A DNA stretch of 64,000 nucleotides from Poteriospumella lacustris (GCA_008000375.1 SMOI01000005.1:31030-95029), one strand, 5' to 3'. Shown: positions 1-9,736, numbered from the stretch's first letter. Notes: generated from the letters alone by a model not told the origin. Made by a program: numbers and translations.

Positions 1-2
1 AC

Positions 3-1865
3 ACTTCCAAGTCCGTACATTGGGATCCGTCTTTGGATGATGCAGACTACTCCTCCGTACCTTTTTATCATACGGTTGATGATCCTCTTCCGGCGATCAA
101 CGACAGCGGTTCCTCTACACCCCTGTTCGTTGACCTCCCCACCGTTGATCCCTTGGAGTCACTTCCCACGACACCTTCCCCTGATGACCTTCTTTCGGTT
201 GTGCATGGTGGTCGTGCGGGTCATCATGGCTCGCGCAGGACATATAAACTCCTTTGCGATCATTTTCCGGGCCATCGTATACCGTACAGATATGTTCAAA
301 CGTTTGTCAGCCAATGCCCTGTTTGCCAGAAGGACCGCCTTGGTATGACGGACACCCTACAACCTCTGGTGCGTCACCTCAAGCCGTTGCACCATCGTGC
401 AACAGTGGGTGTTGATACTCTCACTATCACACCGCCTGACAAGTTTGGCAATCAGTACCTCCTTGTGGTGGTGGTGCATGACTCCAAGTTGTGCGCACTT
501 TATGCTTCCTCCAGACACGATGCAGAGACTGTTGCTAACTGTTTGCTTCAGTTCTTTGCAACATATGGTCTTTTTGATTGTCTCATCTCCGATCCTGGAT
601 CTGAGTTCACCAATCATGTTGTTGCGCACCTGCACAAGTACCTTGGCGTCTTGCATCGGTTTAGCCTCGTTGCTAGACATGAATCGAACGGTGTCGAGAG
701 TCACAATGCCCTTATCCTCCGCCACCTCAAAGCGATTGTTTTCGATGAGCGCGTGAAGGACCAATGGTCTTCCCCAACCATCTTGCCTTTGGTACAGTTT
801 TTTGTGAACAATTTCGATTCGTCCGAGACGGGTGTCGTGCCTTTTCATGCGCACTTCGGATCTCAAGATGCAACGTACTTCCGAATGCCTGAAACGTGGA
901 CTCCTTCCGAACGTGCTTCGGCTTACGTGCGTCTCTTGGATGAGAATCTTGCGCTTGTTCGATCGATCTCGCATGACTTTCAGCGTGCCTTGATCTCTGA
1001 ACGCACATCTCGTAATCCCTCTCCGGATACCCACAACACTTTTCAACCAGGGGATCTTGTGTTGTTTCAACGACTTGCCCCGCACGAGCGTTTGCCCTCC
1101 AAACTGGACCCACGATATTCTGGCCCGTTTGCTGTTGTCTCGCATTCGAAGAATGACGTGCAATGTCGGCATCTCGTGGACGGTTCTATATCGACGTTCC
1201 ATGTCTCGCGCCTTAAGCTCTTCCATGGTTCGGAAGACCAGGCGTACCGACTGGCGCAGATAGACCATGACCAGTTCGAGATCTTTTCCATTTCTGCTTA
1301 TGCCGGTGATCCTTCTCTCCGATCTTCAATGGATTTTTTCGTGACTTACGCAGACTCTTCGTCCTTGTGGGTCCCGTATTCCCCAGACATTGCGTCGACG
1401 CTACCATTCGAAGACTTTTGCCGCGCTCGTCCGGAGCTTGCTCTCTTGCTCTATCCTGCTGCGCAAACCAAGCCACGACTGGCTGCCTTGAAGCGAATGC
1501 GCATTACGGCAGTAGCACCGGGTGACACGGTCTTCGTTGATCTCCGCTCATACGGCCATGAATGGTACAAAACGTTGTCGTTACCAGCGCTCCATCACAC
1601 AACGTACTTGCTGCAATATCAGTACGTTGCGTGGTCCAACAGAACGCACACCAAGATCCAAGCGTTCTGTCCCCTCTTTGACGAAACATTCCACGTGGCC
1701 AACGATTTCGTTGAGCATTATGGCTCCCATCGATTGTCCTCGACCTTCACCCCTTCCCTGTCTGAGGTTATCCTTTCCCCTGACATATGTTGCCAACATC
1801 CCGATGTTCTTCCCGCCCAACATCGCCAGCGTCTCTTGACGCAGTTTGCAATGCTCAAGACTTGA
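3..1865 (+). CDS. Gypsy pol polyprotein C-terminal part: integrase with chromo-like tail (5' partial)
   Basis: The frame is open from the window edge and runs about 620 codons. It carries an HHCC zinc-binding module (HGGRAGHH, then CPVC about 30 residues on), followed by an integrase catalytic core with the expected acidic triad: D in VGVDTL, D in ISDPGSEF, and E in SNGVESHNA. Beyond it come a GPY/F-type module (RYSGPFAVV) and a segment resembling a chromodomain ([16 protein letters not shown]), the usual order in chromoviral and related Gypsy elements. About 170 further residues have no match that I recognise. The enzyme would insert the element cDNA into the genome. No stop or frameshift interrupts the visible part, so the copy may be recent. 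The nearest in-frame codon usable as a start (TTG at 33) is not a real start. Confidence 0.9.
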   Translation, partial: TSKSVHWDPSLDDADYSSVPFYHTVDDPLPAINDSGSSTPLFVDLPTVDPLESLPTTPSPDDLLSVVHGGRAGHHGSRRTYKLLCDHFPGHRIPYRYVQTFVSQCPVCQKDRLGMTDTLQPLVRHLKPLHHRATVGVDTLTITPPDKFGNQYLLVVVVHDSKLCALYASSRHDAETVANCLLQFFATYGLFDCLISDPGSEFTNHVVAHLHKYLGVLHRFSLVARHESNGVESHNALILRHLKAIVFDERVKDQWSSPTILPLVQFFVNNFDSSETGVVPFHAHFGSQDATYFRMPETWTPSERASAYVRLLDENLALVRSISHDFQRALISERTSRNPSPDTHNTFQPGDLVLFQRLAPHERLPSKLDPRYSGPFAVVSHSKNDVQCRHLVDGSISTFHVSRLKLFHGSEDQAYRLAQIDHDQFEIFSISAYAGDPSLRSSMDFFVTYADSSSLWVPYSPDIASTLPFEDFCRARPELALLLYPAAQTKPRLAALKRMRITAVAPGDTVFVDLRSYGHEWYKTLSLPALHHTTYLLQYQYVAWSNRTHTKIQAFCPLFDETFHVANDFVEHYGSHRLSSTFTPSLSEVILSPDICCQHPDVLPAQHRQRLLTQFAMLKT

Positions 1866-2013
1866 ACGCACCTCCATCACCACGGTTGTGATGCGTCTGC
1901 GTCCCTCCGGTGCTTGCATGGACCTAGTACGGTCCCCATATTGATCTTCTTGTTGCCACCATCTTCATCTCGTTGTCGGTTCACCGTGTCATGGCCTTGT
2001 ATGTCGCACGCTG

Positions 2014-2175
2014 GTTGCTAAGGATGCTCAATCGACATCCCGCACACGTTCAACACACTCCGCACACAACCAGGCTTCCTGACTCGTCTTCGGTGTGCTT
2101 TGTTGTTGATCTTTCGTGGCCTAGCGTGAGGAACGCTTGTTGCTAAGGATGCTCAATCGACATCCCGCACACGTT
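2014..2175. repeat. Two 37-bp direct repeats 125 bp apart, downstream of pol
   Basis: The same 37 bases occur at 2014-2050 and 2139-2175, beginning GTTGCTAAGGATGC and ending CCCGCACACGTT. The similarity continues loosely through a shared CACACTC-GCACAC stretch. The spacer also contains a small AGCGT/ACGCT inverted repeat. The repeats sit in the non-coding gap between the pol stop and the antisense ORF and probably belong to the element. Confidence 0.85.
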
Positions 2176-2219
2176 CCCCACACTCTGCACACTACTTGAC
2201 TTCCCAACTCCGACACATT

Positions 2220-2252
2220 TTACCCCGACCAAGGTCACCCTGGTCGGGGTAA
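2220..2252. other. Perfect 12-bp inverted repeat with 9-nt loop
   Basis: Bases 2220-2231 (TTACCCCGACCA) are the exact reverse complement of 2241-2252, with AGGTCACCC as the loop. The stem would be stable in RNA of either strand. It lies 37 bp beyond the stop codon of the antisense ORF (2289), in that ORF's 3' flank, and about 350 bp after the pol stop. A role in transcript ending or RNA stability is possible but unproven. Confidence 0.8.
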
Positions 2253-2288
2253 TACGACATGAGGTACTTAAGGCTCTTACAATGCCTC

Positions 2289-3845
2289 CTACGCGACCTC
2301 AATCGACACTTCGTATACCGCCCAGTAGTATACGGCACAGCAGAAGAACTCTTCGCAACTCTTGACCACATCTTCCCGGCTCATCACATGAACCTGGCGC
2401 AGTCCCGGGTCCATTAACACGATGTCACCTCCTTCGACGACCCGTGCCGCGATCCCATGTCGTGTCACGATACCTCCTGCCCGACTGATCTTCATATCGT
2501 TCATCCGCTGGGCGTGCAGTACCGTGGCTCGTCTGGCCTCTGCCGATATTCCTTCAAGCTCCAACAGCTCCTCGGCCGACACTTCCCCACGCTTCAACAG
2601 CTGCTCTGCAGACTTCTCCTCCAGCAGCAACATGACCTCTAGCTGCCTTGCCGAGATTCCTCCAAACCTCAATGGTTGTCCCCAAACGAAGGCTGACTTC
2701 TCCGCCACTTCACCATCATTCCCCTGCGTTTCGTCTCGCGCGTGCATATTGGCACGCAGACTCTCAGCAGCCTCGCGAATAAGGCCAGCCTTGTGATAAC
2801 ATTCTTCTTCCTGGCAAGATCGCAAGCTTCGACCATTTGCCAATCGCCAGGCTAGCGCAGTGCACTTTTCCCCCGCTGCGCCCATGTGGGTCAGCTCCCA
2901 TGCTCGTGCTGATACCGCCACATCATCAGCTCCCATCAGGACATCGACGGGCGGGGGCCCAATCTTTCTCGTGGCCCAATTATCGATCAACTGCTGGAAC
3001 AAATCTCGTTTTTGTGCATGGGTTCTCTGCTGGGGCGATGTGCGCTTTTTGTACGCATCCGCGATACTGTTCTTCTTACGCGGTCGCTTCTGCTTGGGCT
3101 CCTCCCGGACATCTTCATCTTCCTCTCGTCCTCTCTTTCTCGCTGCCAGACCCAACAGCCGGGTAGAGATATCATCTTTCCCTTGGCCCTTTCCATGGTA
3201 CCCGAATACAACATACTTTTTCCCGACTCCATGTTTTTGCAGACGCGCGCTGAACCACTCACTGAAGTGACCGTCAAAGGCATGCGCTCTCCTCCATATA
3301 AAATTTTGGATCTTCCCGAGACCCTTCAAATGTTCCAACCACGCATACACCCCCTCTGCGGTGTACCGCTCGTTCTTGATCTTCTCGATTTTCTCCTCCC
3401 GAGCGCTCACCAATGCTTCCCACTCCTCCATCATCTTTTCTTCTTCCTTGCTCAGCAACTTTCCCTTTGCCGTCTTCGGTTTCTCTGGTTCCGCTGGCAC
3501 TGCTGCCAGCCCCTCCGACTGTCTTTGGTCGCACCATTGATGGAATGCGCTGTACGCGTTGCTCTTCGTGTACTCCACCTTGGCTCCCCGTTCCATCCCC
3601 AACAATATGTTGCGCTCCTCATCGGTCTCGACACAATTCAGCAGTGACACTATCAAGCAATTGCTATCGGTCGCGCTTTTCGGCTGCTGCACATGCTTCC
3701 ACTGCGCTATCAGTTGTTTTCTCCTCTGCTCGAATGATGTTTCATCAGATATCACCTTATCTGGTCCCTCGGTTAAATTGTTTTGGACTTTCTGCATTTT
3801 GCCATTTGCAACATTCTCCATTCTCTTGTTCATCTTGTTCAGCAT
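2289..3845 (-). CDS. Antisense ORF of the retroelement, unknown 518-residue protein
   Basis: An uninterrupted minus-strand ORF lies between pol and the presumed 3' LTR. I chose the ATG at 3845; the frame stays open to about 3905 without another ATG. The product is charged and helical. Visible parts are a Lys/Glu-rich coiled-coil-like segment near residues 120-160, a basic stretch resembling a nuclear localisation signal (KQKRPRKK), and a C-terminal run of imperfect repeats on a G-x-S-A-E/R-x-L theme (GISARQL, EVSAEEL, GISAEAR). I recognise no catalytic motif and no env-like signal peptide or membrane span. The opposite strand here holds only short ORFs, so this reading is the likely functional one. 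Some plant Gypsy lineages carry antisense ORFs in this position, which supports it being element-encoded, but an independent host or captured gene cannot be excluded. Confidence 0.6.
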   Translation of the reverse strand: MLNKMNKRMENVANGKMQKVQNNLTEGPDKVISDETSFEQRRKQLIAQWKHVQQPKSATDSNCLIVSLLNCVETDEERNILLGMERGAKVEYTKSNAYSAFHQWCDQRQSEGLAAVPAEPEKPKTAKGKLLSKEEEKMMEEWEALVSAREEKIEKIKNERYTAEGVYAWLEHLKGLGKIQNFIWRRAHAFDGHFSEWFSARLQKHGVGKKYVVFGYHGKGQGKDDISTRLLGLAARKRGREEDEDVREEPKQKRPRKKNSIADAYKKRTSPQQRTHAQKRDLFQQLIDNWATRKIGPPPVDVLMGADDVAVSARAWELTHMGAAGEKCTALAWRLANGRSLRSCQEEECYHKAGLIREAAESLRANMHARDETQGNDGEVAEKSAFVWGQPLRFGGISARQLEVMLLLEEKSAEQLLKRGEVSAEELLELEGISAEARRATVLHAQRMNDMKISRAGGIVTRHGIAARVVEGGDIVLMDPGLRQVHVMSREDVVKSCEEFFCCAVYYWAVYEVSIEVA

Positions 3846-4445
3846 GTTCGGTTTGGTACTTAGGGCTACCTTGACGTCTTCTTGACTTTTAGAAAAATTC
3901 AATATTTAATTGAATTGTGATTTATTTCTATTTATTATGTCATCTGCTGTCATTTTGCTTCTCGCGCGCGCGAAATCTTGAAACTTCACCTATCGCGCGA
4001 CACAGTGTCGCAGCGCTCTCCCCAGGTGCACCCAGCCCCACCCAGCCACCCCAGACATACGAAAACCCAGATTTTCCAGCTCACCCAGATTCAAGCGTTC
4101 CCTAGATTTCTATTTTCCCAAAATTTCGATTTTCTCCCAGATTTCCTGTTTCCCACTATCTGTGTGCGCTCTCTGCCTTACACTGCCCCTCTCTACCTGT
4201 CTCTTTGTCTACTACCCTGTTTACACTTATTCAATACATCCTTTCACTCTTTCTTTGTGGAGAGAAGGTATTGACGCTAAATGCCGACTACCTCTATATT
4301 TAGCTTATAGTTTCTTAGTTACCATCACCACACGTTCCTCTCCGGCCTCCGTCTGTGGGTTCGTTGTGGTTGATGGTTCTTCCATCACCTGATGTGTAAA
4401 CACATCTAATTAACCTATCCTCTATTTCTTCTCGTCTGGTTATTA
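3846..4445 (+). other. Non-coding tail of the element, probably including much of the 3' LTR
   Basis: The stretch is pyrimidine-rich (runs of CTCC, TTTCCC, TCTCT) and has no convincing ORF on either strand. A purine run GGAGAGAAGG at 4259-4268 could be the polypurine tract that primes plus-strand synthesis, which would put an LTR start just after it. Without the 5' LTR for comparison this stays open. Confidence 0.4.
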
Positions 4446-4578
4446 CTTCAGTGTTCCTTTTCGGACCTGAAGGTATTGTTAGTGCGCCTTTTCGGACACT
4501 AACGTTACCAGCCTTGTAGATCCCAGTGAATAGGTCACTTAGATCCCAAGCTTTTCTAGTGTGTTACCCTTATAACAC
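4446..4578 (+). other. Cluster of four short hairpins at the element's right end
   Basis: Hairpin 1 pairs CTTCAG (4446-4451) with CTGAAG (4467-4472). Hairpin 2 pairs GTTAGTG (4478-4484) with CACTAAC (4497-4503). The stems differ, but both loops contain the same ten bases, CCTTTTCGGA. A third hairpin, AGTGA/TCACT (4525-4529, 4535-4539), is flanked on both sides by TAGATCCCA (4517-4525 and 4540-4548). The fourth pairs GTGTTA (4561-4566) with TAACAC (4573-4578) across the presumed element end. This suggests a structured LTR RNA or a protein-binding array. Confidence 0.55.
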
Positions 4579-4785
4579 CACATCTCGCGGTCGATCTCTG
4601 CTGCTCTCGCGACGACCGCTCTTGTCCTGAACGGACGAATCCTGACTCACCGACGGCATGGCTGTTGTTGGTTCTCTGAATTGAGATCGATTGCTGTTGA
4701 TATCCGGTTGGACGACCGTCGTCGCAGCGACTGCGCCAGATGTCATCCAAGCAGGAAGCGTTGCTCCTCGTCCACGACCTGCCAT
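4578..4785 (-). pseudogene. First exon of a host gene, apparently cut by the retroelement
   Basis: Reading left from the ATG at 4785, the frame begins MAGRGRG, then LPAWMTSG, and continues Ser/Arg/Asp-rich for about 69 codons. It then runs into the element's TAACA terminus, where two codons later a stop (TAA) appears. An Arg/Gly start followed by LPAWMT recalls RNA-processing proteins such as WW-domain or splicing-associated proteins, but this rests on memory of the motif only. The rest of the gene would lie left of the element, outside the window. Alternatives are a genuine 71-residue protein, or a gene whose intron holds the element. A target-site duplication (candidate CCACA at 4578-4582) could not be checked because the left end is missing. 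Confidence 0.5.
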
Positions 4786-5219
4786 GTTTCGAAGTGTATT
4801 TGCTGCACAGACAAACTCAAGATAAGATTGAATAAACCAGCCTCACAACAGTCAAGCACAGCGAATAGATAGTAAATCAAGTGGTGGTGGAATAACTCTG
4901 TTGGGTGTGTTCGATGGCGAACTGGAAAAAGTCGAAAAGCCGTTCTCCAATGCAGCTTGTCTCGGTTTCCCGTATTTATGTCGTCATCGCGTATCGATTT
5001 CCGTTGTTTTTGGTTGTGTGTGGAGAAGAGGCTGAAAACAGTTCCTTCTAGGATCATCTCGATACGATGACTTCATAACCTTTTCGTCCTTTGTTATAGT
5101 GGTATCAAAGTCTGCATCTACAAGTACTGCACAATCGAATCAGGCTGGCTTTGATTTGCATGCAAAAATAGTCTCAACAAAACCTTTTCAATTGTTGTCA
5201 CCACGAACTAACAACAGTC
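4786..5219. promoter_or_regulatory. Intergenic region between divergent reading frames
   Basis: These 434 bp separate the minus-strand exon at 4785 from the small plus-strand ORF at 5220 and should hold both promoters. I see no ORF of note, no tRNA-like fold and no strong repeat. Confidence 0.4.
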
Positions 5220-5390
5220 ATGGATTTTGATGGGATGACCACTGTGGCCATCTACGTTGCATTGGCGATCGTAGTAATCTTCTGCATATGCAGAGGTCAG
5301 TTTCTCAGAATCGGAATCGGAAGTAGAGGTGAAGAATATGAATACGATGGCGACCAGACTACAAAGATTCGCCATGAAGGCGGCATATAG
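5220..5390 (+). CDS. Small single-span membrane protein, 56 residues
   Basis: The ATG at 5220 opens a 56-codon ORF. After six residues it has a hydrophobic span (about residues 7-24, TTVAIYVALAIVVIFCIC) followed by a basic turn and a polar, acidic and Tyr-rich tail (GEEYEYDGDQ). This is the layout of a small N-out/C-in or signal-anchor membrane protein. The 200 bp upstream are non-coding and suit a promoter. I recognise no family. Short hydrophobic ORFs arise by chance, so expression or conservation would be needed to settle it. Confidence 0.45.
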   Translation: MDFDGMTTVAIYVALAIVVIFCICRGQFLRIGIGSRGEEYEYDGDQTTKIRHEGGI

Positions 5391-5601
5391 TCACATTTAA
5401 CGAAGATGTATATAAGGGAACGCTTCATGTTTTTTCCAGTCATGGGAGTATGTGCCTAAAACTATTGAAGCAACAGATAAAATGTGTAAGATAGGCCTCC
5501 TTAAGTTATTGAGCGCTTCGCTCTACTCAAACTTCCAACCTTCAATTGTTGGCCAGTTAGTTATACAAGATATTCAATCGATAAAAGAGATTTTACATAC
5601 A

Positions 5602-7888
5602 CTAAAGGAACTTTTGCTTTTTGCGAGCAACATGAATGGCTTTGTTGGCAGCCTGCGCGCTGACTATCTCCCATAAATATTGCCACCGAGCAGCAGCAAA
5701 TCGGTCCCTCATGCGCTGACTAGCACGTCGTTCCCAGTCGAACTCATCGATTTCGTCAGCCAAATTGGTGGCTTCGTCGGACGACTTTTCTTCCGCTTCA
5801 TTATTGGTCGGCTCCGAATTGGCAGCACATGCAGATTCGAAGACAACAAGTTCGTCTTGAACTTTCTTCGGGTTCGAACTTGATGAGCCAATCGATCGTC
5901 GTTTGGAATCTCGCTCGGGAGAAATAAAATGAGGAGACTCTGCTTCCATTGACTTTGCCAAAATCGCACTGGAAACAAAGGACTCGAGCATTTCGAAGGC
6001 TTCCAGTTCCGACTCAGATCCGCCCAATATTTCTAAACCTCGGTGCACGATATTTCCTTCCGATTTACGGCCGAAGAAACGACGCGTAGGAGATTGAGCA
6101 ATCATATCACTCACCTCCGACGCAAGCGATAGCAGAACTGTATCCACAAGATGGGCTCCATCGATTGGAAGAAGAATTCGAGAAATAGCTTCACGTCTGG
6201 AAGGCGTGCTCAAAAGTCTTGATTGAGGTGAACTGACATCGAAGTTGACTGAACAGTCTTCATCGCAACGTTTCCCGCTGTCGATGATAGCTTCATCGCA
6301 CACTGAAGTTAATTTCTTCGCACTTGAAGCAGATGGCGATTGAATCTCTCGGGCAGTCTCGGGCTCAACGAGAGCATCTTCCGTTTCTTCCGCACGGATA
6401 TCGTGATTTGCATCTGGTTCGACCAATGAATCAGATGCATGCGAGATGTGTGCCACATCGGCGGCAAACTCTGTCGCCACAGGAGTACTTTGCTGAAGCT
6501 CTTCGAGCTGCTGAACCTCTTCGGGTTGCTGAACCTCTTCGGATTGCTGAATGTCTTCGGGTTGCTGATCCTCTTCGAGTTCCTGGACCTCTTCGGGTTG
6601 CTGAACCTCCTCGAGTTCCTGAACCTCTTCGGGCTCTTCTGTCATAATTTCCATCGCAATAAGACGAGCGGCGGTAGGAGACAAGGTGCTGCGTCTACAA
6701 CATTGGTCCCGACGCTTTGTTGTCGTCGAAGAAGCATTCGTCGAAGATTCGTCATCGAAGACGACCAAGTCAATATCACCAATGGGTGACATGGATCCCG
6801 TCGAGGTCGAGGGGAAATCGGTGATCGCTGCATCTTCGAACACCACTGTTTCCGAGGTCGATGGAACGACAACTGAATCAGAGGCGGGAGACATAGCAGT
6901 CTCCACTCTTTCGATAAGAAGTTTACGAACAGTTCCAGGCGACAATGTCTCGCGTCTTGCACCACCCGATCTAGAAGAAGGGGCGGCGTCGCCGTCGTGG
7001 TGAAGACCCAGAACAGTGTTCGCGTGCTTCCGCTTACGAAGAGGTTTAACAGCCGAGCTAGGTGCTGACGACAATGCTTGAGCTGGAACGTTCTCTTTGT
7101 CCTCCAAAGGCACGGAATCGGGAATCTTCGAAGAAAATGTCACCAAAGTTGGCTGAAGCTGCAAGGCATAGTTCATTTGACGATTCACTTTCGTCTCCGT
7201 AACGAATCGAATATATCTAATCGAGTCGAATAAAAACACGAATAAATTGACTCTTTCTTTGACACGAACATTCTTGCAATCATACCTGCGCTCATACTCA
7301 GTGAAATCAACTGCTTTCAAGGTCACAACGTCGATATACTCATAACTGTTTCGTGTCTTGACTTTCGATGACTTGCACTTTGTGAAATTCTCGCTGGCTT
7401 CGATCTCTTGCTTTCGGTGAGTATCAGCGTCATTCAGCATAGGAGAAAGACCCATCAAAATTTCTCTTCTGTTTTCAGCTGATCCGATCGGATGATAGAA
7501 CTTTTCGGGTAACATGAGTCTCTCAGCCATCAACTTGTACGTCGACTTCTCATGAATAGTGCGTGAGAGTGATCTCATCGCCTCCCACTGAAAAATATCA
7601 TGGGCCTTTCCACTGCACTTTATCTGCTCAAGGGAAACGGTCCGAATATCAACATAACGATACAAGAGTTGCAACATGAGAGTTCTAATTTACCCTGCAA
7701 TAGTCGCGGATCATCTGAGCTTCATCGGGAGGAGCGACAGGCTTACTTTCCGCAGCCACCTCGCTGATATTCTTCAAATTAGACGGTTTAGAAAGCATGT
7801 CACTGTCGATTACAGTCTTGTTGTTGATTTCATTGAGGAAGTTCTCGACTTCCTCGTGGCTTAAAGTTCTTCTTCTTGCTTTTGACAT
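5602..7888 (-). CDS. Large unknown protein with R-R-x-T-L-S repeats and a Glu/Gln repeat tract
   Basis: Two exons: 7888-7694 and 7623-5602, joined by a 70-nt phase-0 intron (7624-7693), giving about 739 residues. The motif R-R-x-T-L-S occurs three times: at residue 5 (RRRTLSHEEV), mid-protein (RRETLSPGTV) and later (RRSTLSPTAA). Each is followed by a short amphipathic helix. Next comes a low-complexity tract of E-E-V-Q-x-P/L-E repeats, then Ser/Thr-rich disorder and a basic helical C-terminus (FDWERRASQRMRDR). R-R-x-T/S followed by L-S-P looks like overlapping Aurora/PKA-type and proline-directed kinase sites, which fits a mitotic scaffold or kinetochore protein, but no family match is claimed. 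A 69-nt AT-rich segment (7217-7285) has intron-like ends, CAG|GTATGA and GATTAG, and would be removable without changing frame. Confidence 0.75.
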
Positions 7889-8362
7889 TTTCTACCCGGT
7901 TTAAAGTGATTGACTGATCCAGGTGAGGATCTTACTGACCTCAGCTATGCAAAACAAGGACGGGAATAAAAAACCGTGGTGAAATGGATAGAAATGTAGG
8001 CTCGGGGATTTGATTTCAGCGAGGAGTCGGTGTTTTTGGTCCTTGGTCTCTCTCTCCAACAGCGCTGGACTGAAAAACACCAACGACCACTTTTTTGCTG
8101 CACAGATCCGCTGAAAACGTGAGAGGAAGTCCGCTGCTGCTGCTCAGCAGCGCGCATGATGACGAGGACGACAGCATCGCGACGTTCTTTCTTTTCTTCG
8201 TTTTCGTTGCCTATTTGACGTCATGTTTCTTATCGAAGTAGGTCCTGCTTGAATGAACACATCAACAAAAAAGGTATACTCAAATTTCCCATTCTTCTGT
8301 TCAGTATTTTTCAAAGATATTTACATTCTCTCGATCAAGCCCGCCACTAGTTGAGTACAAAG

Positions 8363-9391
8363 ATGTCAGATTCGGATCATTTGTCGGGAACTTTCTCGAA
8401 TTTGCAGCATCTTCTGAAGCTTTCTTACTCTGAATCGCCAGAAGATCAGCAAAAGGCGGCCATGGATCTTGCAAAGTTGGTTGACGGCACCGTTTTCCCT
8501 GCAGTATCTTTTGGACCGTTGGCGCATGCACTCAGTCGGTTAGTTCCGAGCACAGAACGAACAGTGGCCATGTATTCGGCCCGTGCACTCAAAATTCTCA
8601 TATTGGATGATGCTCTCCGACCACAAGCAGTTGTGGCGGGTGTACCCGCAGTTGTTTGTGGGGCAATTAAGCAATGGGAGGATGAAATTCTTTGTCTTCG
8701 GGAGCTCTTGGGAATACTCCAGACCCTGACTTGGGACAAGCAATGTATAAAGGGCGTTTTGCAGGCTGACATCATAACAAATATATTGGATTACATTCAA
8801 GCTACTGACCAAGAGATTGCTATTTTGTCACTGGCAACGTTGGCCAATATTCTCAGCTTTTCTGACACATTGCTTCTGAGTGATCACCCCACGTTGGAAA
8901 CTCTGGGAACCGGAATGCCCACATTGATTGAAATTTTGAAAAACGCTCACACTCGCCCTCAAGGAGTTTTTGCCGCGGCGTGTATTGCAAACGCATCGTT
9001 TAATCCGCGCCTGGCCGGGTTACTAAATCAAAGCGGCGGACTTCAGCTTTGTCGAGAAATCGAACGCCAAAGTCTGGCAAATCTGCACATCATTGGAAGC
9101 AAACTTGGCGAGTGCATGCAAACTGCAGTTTATAAACTAAGCGAACGAAAAGAGGGCGATCCGAAGATGGGAAACCTCAAGTACACGTAAGTCTTATGCT
9201 GATGCTGCTGCTGTTTTGAGGTGGAGATATGCTCACATGAACTTTAACTTCGTAGATTTAAATGGGGAACAAAGCCAGTCATGGAGTTATCACTTGCGGC
9301 GTACACGAAGCATACAACTTTCCTTTGGCTTTGCTTTTTCATCTGGGTTGCAATCATCATTTTCACCTTCATGCCCCTGGTGTTCTATTGA
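8363..9391 (+). CDS. Tail-anchored armadillo-repeat protein
   Basis: Two exons, 8363-9186 and 9256-9391, with a 69-nt intron, give 319 residues. The ATG at 8363 was chosen; the in-frame TTG 12 bp upstream is not a start. The body is a solenoid of paired helices typical of armadillo/HEAT repeats, for example AVAGVPAVVCGAIKQW-type and EIAILSLATLANILSF. The second exon adds a strongly hydrophobic C-terminus (about 25 residues, FLWLCFFIWVAIIIFTFMPL) ending three residues later, which predicts a tail anchor placing the solenoid in the cytosol on the ER or mitochondrial surface. This part would be lost if the intron were missed. The partner and exact role are unknown. Confidence 0.8.
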
Positions 9392-9736
9392 GAGAAACGA
9401 GAAAATCTCTGTATATGTATGGGAGTCTACCAGTTGGGTCGGTCACTATCTGGTCAACGACATTTTGCTTAGCGCTGTGCATATTCACGCATTCAGTCGT
9501 CACTTGAACATTGTAACATATAATTTTCTGCGATATATTCCTTGTGGATGTAAAAATTAGTAAGATTGTTACAAGAGAAACTCTTATTGCTGATTGCTTT
9601 TTTGGCACTGTGGCGTTAACGGACAAAGTATTCTATCTACGCAAATCAGAATATTTACAGCATGGTGGTACATCCTGTAAATAGACTGTCCACTACTGTG
9701 GCATGTTAGTAACTGACGTTGGAAGTTGGAACTAAT

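Larger units (their letters stand above)
1..4577 (+). mobile_element. Ty3/Gypsy-like LTR retrotransposon, 3' part only
   Basis: The window opens inside the pol frame of a retroelement, so its 5' LTR, gag, protease and reverse transcriptase lie outside. Visible parts are the integrase end of pol (to 1865), a non-coding stretch with a direct repeat and a hairpin, an antisense ORF (2289-3845) and a pyrimidine-rich, hairpin-rich tail. I place the right end at 4577 because the sequence there ends in TAACA, the complement of a TGTTA start common in LTRs, and because minus-strand host coding sequence begins immediately beyond it. The start of the 3' LTR could not be fixed: a purine tract at 4259-4268 is one candidate polypurine tract. 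No second LTR copy is in the window, so the boundaries are inferred. Confidence 0.7.

Noticed and set aside
357-1268. 303-codon ORF antisense to the integrase
   Set aside because: It is the complement of well-conserved integrase codons and has a shadow-like composition rich in Arg and His.
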